From positions 1 to 42,994 of the forward strand of contig CABYIQ010000013.1 in the NCBI GenBank assembly GCA_902518965.1: 42,994 nucleotides of DNA, in the 5' to 3' direction. A program made the translations under genes and the position numbers. Shown here piece by piece: positions 34,985-42,994 of the stretch; within the stretch, counting starts at the first letter, position 1; each line of letters begins with the position of its first letter. The notes beneath the pieces were generated by a model. That model made no database searches. It was given only the letters and a program-made list of their open reading frames with translations, and was not told the origin of the DNA. The stretch comes from an uncultured SAR116 cluster alpha proteobacterium (GTDB lineage Bacteria; Pseudomonadota; Alphaproteobacteria; Puniceispirillales; Puniceispirillaceae).

Positions 34985-35050
34985 TAGCATTCGAAAGCTG
35001 ATAAACTTTGTGGAATGTATTATAATTAAACGCTTTAGGAGTCGCGTAAC

Positions 35051-38000
35051 ATGAACGATCTGATGAATCCATTTGGTCAGCCAAAAGCTGCTCAGAGCTT
35101 CGATAAAATCCAGATTTCAATCGCCTCACCAGAACGAATTAGGTCATGGTCTTTTGGCGAGATAAAGAAGCCAGAAACCATTAATTATAGGACCTTCAAA
35201 CCTGAGAAAGACGGGCTATTTTGCGCTCGTATATTTGGTCCTGTTCGTGATTATGAATGTCTCTGTGGCAAATATAAACGAATGAAATATCGTGGCATTA
35301 TCTGCGAGAAATGCGGTGTTGAGGTGACTCTTTCAAAAGTCCGACGTGAGCGCATGGGGCATATTGAGCTGGCCGCACCTGTTGCTCATATCTGGTTTCT
35401 GAAATCATTGCCAAGCCGTATTGGCTTACTTGTGGATATGGCCCTCAAGGATCTTGAGAAAGTTCTTTATTTTGAAAACTTTGTTGTAATAGAACCAGGT
35501 CTTACTTCTCTTGAGAAGGGGCAGCTCCTATCAGAAGAGGAATATTACGACGCGCAGGACGAATTCGGGGATGACGCTTTCGAAGCTGCTATTGGTGCTG
35601 AGGCGATTAAAATCATTTTGGGTGCTCTCGAACTGGATACTGAACGTGAAACGATTCGTGAAGAGCTCCGAGAAACAGGGTCAGAGGCGAAGCGAAAAAA
35701 GCTGGTAAAGCGACTAAAGCTGATTGATGCGTTTCGTGAATCAGGTTGTCGTCCGGAATGGATGATTCTCGATGTTGTGCCGGTTATCCCTCCTGAATTG
35801 CGCCCGCTAGTGCCCTTAGACGGCGGTCGTTTTGCTACATCCGATCTGAATGATTTATACCGCCGTGTAATTAACAGAAATAATCGTCTAAAGCGTCTGA
35901 TCGAACTGCGTGCGCCAGATATAATTGTACGTAATGAAAAGAGGATGTTGCAAGAAGCTGTTGACGCACTGTTTGATAATGGTCGGCGTGGACGCATCAT
36001 TTCTGGTGTGAATAAGCGACCACTGAAGTCTTTATCGGACATGTTGAAAGGTAAACAGGGCCGTTTTCGACAGAACCTGCTGGGTAAGCGCGTTGATTAT
36101 TCTGGACGGTCTGTGATTGTAGTTGGGCCTGAGCTAAAGCTGCACCAATGTGGTTTGCCCAAGAAAATGGCTTTGGAATTGTTCAAGCCGTTCATATACT
36201 CAAAGCTCGAAATGTATGGGCTTGCCAGCACCATTAAGGCAGCAAAGCGAATGGTAGAAAAAGAGCGACCAGAGGTTTGGGATATTCTTGAACAGGTTAT
36301 CCGTGAGCATCCTGTTATGCTAAACCGGGCGCCAACATTACACCGCTTGGGCATTCAGGCATTTGAACCTGTTCTTGTTGAAGGCAAGGCTATACAGCTT
36401 CATCCGCTTGTCTGCACAGCATTTAATGCTGATTTTGATGGCGACCAGATGGCCGTGCATGTTCCATTGTCTCTGGAAGCCCAGCTTGAAGCGCGTGTAT
36501 TGATGATGTCAACAAACAACATTCTCAGTCCCGCGAACGGGAAGCCTATTATTGTACCTTCTCAGGATATCATCCTGGGGCTTTATTATCTCTCAATGGA
36601 GCGTGAGAGTGAGAGGGGTGAAGGCATGGCCTTTGCTGATATTCAGGAAATTCTACTAGCGCTTGATAACGGTTCTGTGAGTTTGCACGCCAAAGTCAAA
36701 GCCCGTGTTAGCACTTTTGATGAAGCTGGCCAGCCAGTAACACGCGTTATGGACACAACCCCCGGCCGTGCCCGTCTTGCTGACCTGTTGCCCAATAATC
36801 CGAATGTAACCTTTTCGCTGGTCAACAAGCTTATGACAAAGAAAGAAGTGTCAAATGTCATTGACTATATTTATCGCCATTGTGGGCAGAAGGATACCGT
36901 AATTTTCTGTGACCGTCTTATGGGTCTTGGATTTACACAAGCCTGCCAGTCTGGGATTTCATTTGGCATTGCTGATCTTACTACGCCTGAATTGAAAGCA
37001 AAATTCGTATCCGATGCAGAAACACAGGTTGAAGAATTTGAACGTCAATATCTAGATGGCTTCATCACTCAGGGTGAAAAATATAACAAGGTGGTTGACG
37101 TATGGTCACGCTGTTCTGATCAGGTTGCTGATGAGATGATGAAAGGGATCTCAACAGAAAAGAGAGGGGAGCCAATTAACTCGGTGTGGATGATGGCACA
37201 TTCAGGAGCTCGTGGTTCTGCTGCCCAAATCAAACAGCTCGCTGGTATGCGCGGGCTGATGGCCAAACCATCCGGTGAGATCATTGAAACGCCAATTAAG
37301 TCCTCCTTTAAAGAAGGTCTTAACGTGCTAGAGTATTTCAATTCAACTCATGGAGCACGCAAAGGCCTGGCAGATACAGCGCTTAAAACAGCAAACTCTG
37401 GCTACCTGACACGTCGTTTGGTTGACGTAGCACAGGACTGTATCGTAACAATCCATGATTGCGGCACTAAGCAGGGGATTACGATCAGTCACGCAATGAA
37501 CGGGTCGGAAATTGTTGACCCGCTGTCTGAGCGTATCCTTGGGCGTTTCCTGGCTGCCAACCTGTGTCATATGCAGACAGGTGAAGTCATTGTTGGCGCT
37601 GGAGAGATGGTCACCGAAGACCATCTAGAAAAAATTGAAGAATCCGGAAATGACCAGGCTTATGTGCGTTCTGTTTTGGTCTGTGAGTCAAATGTGGGTG
37701 TATGTGGCACCTGTTATGGACGTGATCTGGCCAGAGGCACAACTGTTAATATAGGAGAAGCTGTTGGTGTTATCGCTGCACAGTCAATTGGTGAGCCTGG
37801 AACACAATTAACTATGCGGACTTTCCATGTTGGTGGGGCTGCTCAGCGAGGGGCAGAAGCTAACAATATTGAATCAACAGCTGCCGGTACAGTCAAACTG
37901 CAAGATGTAAGTTTGGTGCGCGGTGCGGATGGTAAGCCTATTGTCATGAGCCGGTCGGCAGAGCTTACGATTGTCAATGAACAGGATGCCGAACGAGCGC

Positions 38001-39250
38001 GTTACCGTCTGCCTTATGGGGGTAAGCTGTTTTTCGAGGATGGAGATACGGTCAACCCTGGTGATGTTCTGATTGAATGGGACCCATACACAATTCCGAT
38101 TATCACAGAGTTAGAAGGGATCGCCAACTATGTTGATCTGACGGATGGTATTTCTGTGCGGGAAGTCGCAGACGAAGCAACAGGAATTATTAGCAGGGAA
38201 GTGATTGAAAGTAAGCAGACAGGAAAATCAGCTAATCTACGACCACGGATTACGATGCGGGATGCAGATGGTGAGGTTCTGAATTTATCAAATGGGAATG
38301 AAGCTAGATACTTCTTACCGGTAGGAGCGATCCTGTCAGTTGAAAATGGTGCGGAGGTAAAAGCTGGTGATGTAGTGGCCCGTATTCCCCGTGAATCCTC
38401 TAAAACACGTGACATTACCGGTGGTTTGCCGCGGGTCGCTGAACTTTTTGAAGCACGCCGTCCCAAGGATTTTGCTGTGATTAGTGAAACTGATGGACGT
38501 GTTGAGTTTGGAACAGATTATAAAGCCAAGCGTCGCATACGGGTGGTGCCAGTTGATGATAGCAATGAACCGGTAGAATATCTGTTGCCGAAGGGGCGTT
38601 CGCTTGCTGTGAATGAAGGTGATACAGTCCGAAAAGGCGATTTGCTCCTTGATGGATCGCCGGTGCCACATGACATTTTGAATATCCTTGGGGTGGAGGC
38701 ACTTGCCGACTATCTAGTTAAGGAAATCCAAGATGTATACCGTCTACAAGGCGTGAAAATCAACGATAAGCATATTGAGACGATTGTTCGCCAGATGCTG
38801 CAAAAAGTTGAGGTAGAGGATGGGGGAGAAACAACATTGCTGGTTGGTGAACAGGTTGAGCGGGAGGAATTCGCAAAAGCAAATGAAATTGCTGAGGCTG
38901 AAGGCTTTGCACTTGCCAAGGCGCGGCCGGTGTTACTTGGCATCACAAAAGCATCTTTGCAGACCCGCTCATTCGTATCTGCTGCCTCCTTCCAGGAGAC
39001 AACACGGGTGCTGACTGAGGCATCAGTTTCTGGACGTGAAGACAGGTTGGAGGGCTTGAAAGAAAATGTCATCGTTGGCCGGTTGATCCCAGCAGGCACT
39101 GGCTCAGTTATGAATCGTTTGCGAGCAATCGCAGCTGACAGGGATAAAACTATTTCCCTGAAACGGGCTGAAGCTGAATCACAGCAAGCAGAGCTTACGG
39201 CTGAGGCTAGCTTTGATGATGCAGAAGTCTCCGAATTGCCAGCTGAATAG
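35051..39250 (+). CDS. rpoC: DNA-directed RNA polymerase subunit beta'
   Basis: Beta' subunit of 1399 aa. The N-terminal zinc ribbon has [11 protein letters not shown] followed by CEKCGVEVT. The catalytic Mg-binding motif [12 protein letters not shown] begins at Asn459, with Asp461, 463 and 465. The trigger-loop region has [20 protein letters not shown] (landmark [13 protein letters not shown]). The second zinc site lies in the later part (HDCGTKQG, then [20 protein letters not shown]). AGGAG at 35037-35041 precedes ATG 35051. The C-terminus ends with an acidic Glu/Asp-rich tail. It is co-transcribed with rpoB. Confidence 0.98.
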   Translation: MNDLMNPFGQPKAAQSFDKIQISIASPERIRSWSFGEIKKPETINYRTFKPEKDGLFCARIFGPVRDYECLCGKYKRMKYRGIICEKCGVEVTLSKVRRERMGHIELAAPVAHIWFLKSLPSRIGLLVDMALKDLEKVLYFENFVVIEPGLTSLEKGQLLSEEEYYDAQDEFGDDAFEAAIGAEAIKIILGALELDTERETIREELRETGSEAKRKKLVKRLKLIDAFRESGCRPEWMILDVVPVIPPELRPLVPLDGGRFATSDLNDLYRRVINRNNRLKRLIELRAPDIIVRNEKRMLQEAVDALFDNGRRGRIISGVNKRPLKSLSDMLKGKQGRFRQNLLGKRVDYSGRSVIVVGPELKLHQCGLPKKMALELFKPFIYSKLEMYGLASTIKAAKRMVEKERPEVWDILEQVIREHPVMLNRAPTLHRLGIQAFEPVLVEGKAIQLHPLVCTAFNADFDGDQMAVHVPLSLEAQLEARVLMMSTNNILSPANGKPIIVPSQDIILGLYYLSMERESERGEGMAFADIQEILLALDNGSVSLHAKVKARVSTFDEAGQPVTRVMDTTPGRARLADLLPNNPNVTFSLVNKLMTKKEVSNVIDYIYRHCGQKDTVIFCDRLMGLGFTQACQSGISFGIADLTTPELKAKFVSDAETQVEEFERQYLDGFITQGEKYNKVVDVWSRCSDQVADEMMKGISTEKRGEPINSVWMMAHSGARGSAAQIKQLAGMRGLMAKPSGEIIETPIKSSFKEGLNVLEYFNSTHGARKGLADTALKTANSGYLTRRLVDVAQDCIVTIHDCGTKQGITISHAMNGSEIVDPLSERILGRFLAANLCHMQTGEVIVGAGEMVTEDHLEKIEESGNDQAYVRSVLVCESNVGVCGTCYGRDLARGTTVNIGEAVGVIAAQSIGEPGTQLTMRTFHVGGAAQRGAEANNIESTAAGTVKLQDVSLVRGADGKPIVMSRSAELTIVNEQDAERARYRLPYGGKLFFEDGDTVNPGDVLIEWDPYTIPIITELEGIANYVDLTDGISVREVADEATGIISREVIESKQTGKSANLRPRITMRDADGEVLNLSNGNEARYFLPVGAILSVENGAEVKAGDVVARIPRESSKTRDITGGLPRVAELFEARRPKDFAVISETDGRVEFGTDYKAKRRIRVVPVDDSNEPVEYLLPKGRSLAVNEGDTVRKGDLLLDGSPVPHDILNILGVEALADYLVKEIQDVYRLQGVKINDKHIETIVRQMLQKVEVEDGGETTLLVGEQVEREEFAKANEIAEAEGFALAKARPVLLGITKASLQTRSFVSAASFQETTRVLTEASVSGREDRLEGLKENVIVGRLIPAGTGSVMNRLRAIAADRDKTISLKRAEAESQQAELTAEASFDDAEVSELPAE

Positions 39251-39286
39251 ATGCTGAACTATTGCTTTTAATAGGTTGGCAGCATC
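39250..39286 (+). terminator. Weak hairpin after rpoC
   Basis: GATGCTG (39250-39256) pairs with CAGCATC (39280-39286), and inside it CTATT (39259-39263) pairs with AATAG (39270-39274). The structure directly overlaps the rpoC stop. No T-run follows, so termination, if any, would be weak or Rho-assisted; it may equally protect the mRNA end. Confidence 0.3.
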
Positions 39287-39335
39287 TGCAGCATAATTCG
39301 AAAGAAAATTTAGGGCATTAGGGGCAAAATAAAAC

Positions 39336-39365
39336 TTGACCCTATTGCCTTTTCGCCCTTATAGT
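39336..39365 (+). promoter_or_regulatory. Promoter of the str operon (rpsL-rpsG-fusA-tuf)
   Basis: TTGACC at 39336-39341 and TATAGT at 39360-39365, with an 18-nt spacer, form a good housekeeping promoter. It follows the rpoC stop by about 85 bp, preceded by an A-rich stretch. It implies a 5' leader of roughly 185 nt before rpsL, which contains the hairpins described separately. Confidence 0.7.
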
Positions 39366-39391
39366 CCGCCAACTCTTGTTGACACAGGTGG

Positions 39392-39535
39392 TAGGTTCTG
39401 ATCAGACATATGTCTCTAAATGTCAGAAACCTAGACGCTGGGTAGAATATACAGGGGAAAAACCTTATCCCCACTGGGGAAAAAAAGACAGTCAAGTCGG
39501 CGGTGCCGGACCGGCTGTTTTGTTTTTTTATTTTT
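39392..39535 (+). ncRNA. Structured 5' leader of rpsL with terminator-like hairpin
   Basis: Three elements follow the promoter. First, TAGGTTCTGA (39392-39401) pairs with TCAGAAACCTA (39423-39433) with one bulged base, enclosing an inner hairpin AGAC atat GTCT (39404-39415). Second, GGGG at 39454-39457 or at 39476-39479 can each pair with CCCC at 39469-39472, so two hairpins exclude each other. Third, AGTCGG (39495-39500) pairs with CCGGCT (39511-39516), followed by a run of 16 T in 19 bases. The last looks like an intrinsic terminator only about 24 nt before rpsL, suggesting attenuation control of the operon. I do not recognise it as a named RNA family. Confidence 0.5.
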
Positions 39536-39558
39536 GTACGGGTAGTAAAGGGCTTGTT

Positions 39559-39930
39559 ATGCCAACAATTAACCAGTTGATCCGTCACGGACGCTCACGT
39601 CCGACATCACGCAATAAAGTGCCGGCCATGGAAGCGTGTCCGCAGAAGCGCGGTGTATGCACGCGTGTCTACACGACGACCCCGAAAAAGCCAAATTCAG
39701 CTCTGCGTAAGGTTGCGCGTGTCCGCCTGACGAATGGATTTGAAGTCACAAGTTATATTCCGGGCGAGGGGCACAACCTACAAGAGCACTCTGTAGTGCT
39801 TATTCGGGGCGGACGGGTGAAGGATTTGCCGGGTGTTCGTTATCATATTATTCGCGGCACGCTTGATACACAAGGGGTTTCAGATCGCCGTCAACGCCGT
39901 TCAAAATACGGGGCCAAACGGCCTAAATAA
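39559..39930 (+). CDS. rpsL: 30S ribosomal protein S12
   Basis: S12 of 123 aa, standard length. Starts [22 protein letters not shown]; contains [21 protein letters not shown] (landmark KKPNSALRK) and [20 protein letters not shown] (landmark [12 protein letters not shown]). The lysines linked to streptomycin sensitivity (KKPNSA and RVKDLPG) are wild type. ATG 39559 has AAAGGG 6 nt upstream. The frame stays open upstream to 39376, but this part encodes the leader hairpins and is not conserved S12 sequence, so the extension is rejected. It is first in the str operon. Confidence 0.97.
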   Translation: MPTINQLIRHGRSRPTSRNKVPAMEACPQKRGVCTRVYTTTPKKPNSALRKVARVRLTNGFEVTSYIPGEGHNLQEHSVVLIRGGRVKDLPGVRYHIIRGTLDTQGVSDRRQRRSKYGAKRPK

Positions 39931-40410
<480 letters not shown>

Positions 40411-40440
40411 TTTAAGTATTTGTAGACGGAGTTTAAGACC

Positions 40441-42579
40441 ATGTCTCGACAGTATCCTCTGGAACGTTACCGTAATTTTGGTATTATGGCACACATTGAT
40501 GCCGGTAAGACCACCACAACAGAACGTGTTCTCTATTATACAGGCAGGTCGCACAAGATTGGTGAAGTGCATGATGGCGCGGCAACGATGGATTGGATGG
40601 AGCAAGAGCAGGAACGCGGAATCACAATTACATCTGCGGCAACGACCTGCTTTTGGTTTAGGACTGAAGACGGCGAGACCCCATCCGGTGAGCATGGCAC
40701 AGACCCTGACGACGCAAAATTCCGTTTCAATATTATTGACACACCAGGGCACGTTGATTTCACGATTGAAGTTGAACGGTCATTGGCTGTATTAGACGGT
40801 GCGGTTTGTGTGTTGGATGCAAATGCTGGTGTTGAGCCGCAGACTGAAACAGTTTGGCGTCAGGCGGATCGTTATGAAGTCCCCCGAGTAGTATTCGTTA
40901 ACAAGATGGATAAAATCGGTGCGGATTACTTCAACTGCGTTGCTATGATAAAAGATCGCACTGGGGCTACGCCTCTCCCAATTCATATGCCGATTGGAGC
41001 AGAAAATGAGTTTGCGGGTCTTGTGAACCTAGTGACTATGCAAGAATGGGTGTGGAATTCTGAAGACCTAGGTGCGAGCTGGGATCTCCGAGAAATTCGC
41101 CCTGAGCTGAAAGATAAAGCAGAAGAAATGCGTGCCGAGCTTATTGAGCTGGTTGTTGAACAGGATGATGACGTTATGGAAGCGTTCCTGGAGGGGGACG
41201 AGCCTGATTTTGATACAATTCAGCGTCTAATCCGCAAAGGCACTTTGAACATGTCATTTGTGCCTGTCATTTGCGGCTCTGCGTTCAAAAATAAAGGTGT
41301 TCAACCTATGTTGAACGCCGTAATTGATTACTTGCCAGGTCCGTTAGATGTACCATCTTATAAAGGCTTTAAGCCAGGCGATGAAACAGAAACGCGTGAT
41401 ATAGAACGCAGTGCTGATGACCAGCAGCCATTCACAGGTTTAGCGTTCAAAATTATGAATGATCCTTTTGTTGGTTCACTTACTTTTGTGCGGATTTATT
41501 CTGGTTCTCTAAAGAAGGGCGATAGCCTAATGAACTCGACAAAAGGTGACCGTGAGCGTGTCGGTCGAATGATGATGATGCATTCAAATAACCGTGAAGA
41601 AATCGATGAAGCTTTTGCTGGTGATATTGTCGCGCTGGCGGGGATGAAGAAAACCACAACAGGCGATACCTTGTGTGATCAGGTGCAGCAAGTGGTGATG
41701 GAAACAATGACCTTCCCTGATCCTGTGATCGAAATTGCTGTTGAGCCAAAATCAAAGAATGATCAGGAAAAGATGAGCACTGGTTTGCAACGTCTGGCTG
41801 CTGAGGATCCGTCCTTTCAGGTGGCGTCTGACGTTGAATCAGGTCAGACCATAATGAGGGGGATGGGCGAGCTCCATTTGGACATCCTTGTTGACCGATT
41901 GAAGCGTGAATTCAAGGTCGAGGCGAATATTGGTGCGCCGCAGGTAGCCTATCGTGAGACAATTACTAAGCAGGTTGAAGTTGATTACACACATAAAAAG
42001 CAGTCTGGCGGTTCTGGCCAGTTTGCTCGTGTTAAGTTAATCTTTTCACCCTTGTCCGAAGGCGGCTATGGTTTTACCAACTCAATTGTCGGTGGTTCTG
42101 TTCCAAAAGAATTCATTCCTGGAGTTGAAAAAGGCATTATGCAGGCAAAAGAAACAGGTGTTATTGCGGGCTTTCCAGTAATCGACTTTGAAGTTGAGTT
42201 GATTGATGGTGCCAGCCATGATGTTGACTCATCAGTTCTTGCCTTTGAAATTGCTGCGCGCGCCGCGTTCCGAGAGGCCGTCGAAAAAGCAGCACCTCGT
42301 CTCCTTGAGCCGATCATGAAGGTTGAGGTGATTACACCAGAGGATTATGTCGGTGACATTATTGGTGATTTGAATTCACGCAGGGGTAATGTTGGAGGTA
42401 TGGATCAACGCGGAAATGCGCGCTCAATTGATGCGATGGTACCGTTAGCAAATATGTTTGGTTATATCAATACCCTTCGTTCTATGAGCCAGGGTCGTGC
42501 TCAATATTCAATGCAATTTGACCATTACGAACAAGTGCCTCAGGCCGTGGCTGATGAAGTCAGAGCAAAAATGGCTTAA
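40441..42579 (+). CDS. fusA: Translation elongation factor G
   Basis: EF-G of 712 aa, slightly longer than the usual 690-700. GTPase motifs: [17 protein letters not shown] (P-loop), [11 protein letters not shown] (switch I), [11 protein letters not shown] (switch II) and [12 protein letters not shown]. Later landmarks are [30 protein letters not shown] and the domain IV strand [14 protein letters not shown]. Between switch I and switch [23 protein letters not shown] adds about a dozen residues compared with the Escherichia coli protein. GGAG at 40428-40431 precedes the ATG. It catalyses ribosomal translocation and recycling. The gene follows rpsG by 30 bp. Confidence 0.97.
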   Translation: MSRQYPLERYRNFGIMAHIDAGKTTTTERVLYYTGRSHKIGEVHDGAATMDWMEQEQERGITITSAATTCFWFRTEDGETPSGEHGTDPDDAKFRFNIIDTPGHVDFTIEVERSLAVLDGAVCVLDANAGVEPQTETVWRQADRYEVPRVVFVNKMDKIGADYFNCVAMIKDRTGATPLPIHMPIGAENEFAGLVNLVTMQEWVWNSEDLGASWDLREIRPELKDKAEEMRAELIELVVEQDDDVMEAFLEGDEPDFDTIQRLIRKGTLNMSFVPVICGSAFKNKGVQPMLNAVIDYLPGPLDVPSYKGFKPGDETETRDIERSADDQQPFTGLAFKIMNDPFVGSLTFVRIYSGSLKKGDSLMNSTKGDRERVGRMMMMHSNNREEIDEAFAGDIVALAGMKKTTTGDTLCDQVQQVVMETMTFPDPVIEIAVEPKSKNDQEKMSTGLQRLAAEDPSFQVASDVESGQTIMRGMGELHLDILVDRLKREFKVEANIGAPQVAYRETITKQVEVDYTHKKQSGGSGQFARVKLIFSPLSEGGYGFTNSIVGGSVPKEFIPGVEKGIMQAKETGVIAGFPVIDFEVELIDGASHDVDSSVLAFEIAARAAFREAVEKAAPRLLEPIMKVEVITPEDYVGDIIGDLNSRRGNVGGMDQRGNARSIDAMVPLANMFGYINTLRSMSQGRAQYSMQFDHYEQVPQAVADEVRAKMA

Positions 42580-42614
42580 TCTTAAAAATCTATTTGATAG
42601 CAGGAGAGACGGAT

Positions 42615-42994
42615 ATGTCTAAGGAGAAGTTTGATCGTTCGAAGCCCCATTGTAACATTGGGACTATTGGCCATGTTGATCATGGTAAGACGACACTCAC
42701 AGCGGCGATTACGAAGGTTATGGCTGAGGCTGGTGGGGCTGAGTTCAAGGCGTATGATGAAATTGACGGCGCGCCAGAGGAGCGTGCTCGTGGAATCACG
42801 ATTTCGACAGCGCATGTTGAGTATGAGACAGAGAATCGCCACTATGCACATGTAGATTGTCCTGGCCATGCTGACTATGTAAAGAACATGATTACAGGAG
42901 CAGCACAGATGGATGGTGCCATTCTTGTTGTTTCAGCAGCAGATGGACCAATGCCACAGACCCGCGAGCATATTCTTCTTGCGCGTCAGGTTGG
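42615..42994 (+). CDS. tuf: Translation elongation factor Tu (5' part, cut by window end)
   Basis: Only the first 126 codons are in the window. They encode the EF-Tu GTPase start: [20 protein letters not shown] (P-loop), [18 protein letters not shown] (switch I), [23 protein letters not shown] (landmark [12 protein letters not shown]) and [26 protein letters not shown] at 42602-42607 precedes ATG 42615. It follows fusA by 35 bp as in the standard str operon. The gene continues beyond the right edge; nothing suggests a break. Confidence 0.96.
   Translation, partial: MSKEKFDRSKPHCNIGTIGHVDHGKTTLTAAITKVMAEAGGAEFKAYDEIDGAPEERARGITISTAHVEYETENRHYAHVDCPGHADYVKNMITGAAQMDGAILVVSAADGPMPQTREHILLARQV

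Noticed and set aside
38733-38738. GTATAC hexamer in rpoC
   Set aside because: Within conserved coding sequence and without the CCAAA flank.
39376-39558. In-frame open extension upstream of rpsL giving a 184-aa protein
   Set aside because: The extra 61 codons cover the leader hairpins and T-run, start with TTG, and do not resemble S12, which is 123 aa and starts at 39559 with a good ribosome binding site.

Overview
The window looks like a chromosomal segment of a free-living, aerobic alphaproteobacterium. The evidence is the gene order secE-nusG-rplKAJL-rpoBC-rpsL-rpsG-fusA-tuf, RpoB/RpoC of 1392/1399 aa, and a tripartite tricarboxylate (TTT) transporter beside many acyl-CoA, sugar-acid and hydroxy-acid enzymes. 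The overall flavour resembles marine SAR116-type genomes, but that is an impression, not a computed placement. I saw no CRISPR array, insertion sequence, phage gene, rRNA or tRNA.

Layout. (1) 1-4.4 kb: a periplasmic PQQ-type sugar dehydrogenase (-), a GNAT acetyltransferase (+), then a sulfur module (+): an exported two-domain sulfurtransferase, a YeeE/TsuA-like sulfur transporter, and a previously unlisted 56-aa membrane-anchored protein ending in a CAPCGAPC cluster. (2) 4.4-6.6 kb (-): malonyl-CoA synthetase-like ligase plus gamma-carbonic anhydrase. (3) 6.8-9.7 kb (+): class III CoA-transferase, crotonase-fold protein and TIM-barrel isomerase, followed by a convergent fatty acid desaturase. 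(4) 10.9-13.9 kb (+): TTT transporter tctC-tctB-tctA with a strong intrinsic terminator between tctC and tctB. (5) 13.9-19.2 kb (-): aldehyde dehydrogenase, DapA/NanA-family lyase, FCD-type GntR regulator, PdxA-family dehydrogenase, enolase-superfamily enzyme. (6) 19.4-27.2 kb: crotonase-fold protein and class V aminotransferase (-), a divergent 992-aa FAD/Fe-S D-2-hydroxyacid dehydrogenase (+), then a GMC oxidoreductase and a beta-hydroxyacid dehydrogenase (-). (7) 27.4 kb to the end (+): the secE-to-tuf transcription/translation superoperon, with tuf cut by the window edge.

How it fits together. Three separated transcription units (CoA-transferase operon, TTT transporter, aldehyde dehydrogenase operon) each carry the same 10-bp core GTATACCAAA around a GTATAC palindrome just downstream of a plausible promoter. 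This matches the general half-site rule for GntR regulators, and a GntR/FCD gene lies inside the third unit. I infer one locally regulated regulon for uptake and breakdown of an unidentified carboxylate or sugar acid. Several of its enzymes lack the standard catalytic residues of their families (both crotonases, the enolase-superfamily protein, the DapA-like lyase, the TIM-barrel isomerase), so the chemistry may be unfamiliar. This regulon is my best candidate for an undescribed system.

The housekeeping half is ordinary in its proteins but rich in RNA signals: an L10-type leader before rplJ, a hairpin between rplL and rpoB, and a strongly structured leader before rpsL ending in a terminator-like hairpin with a long T-run.
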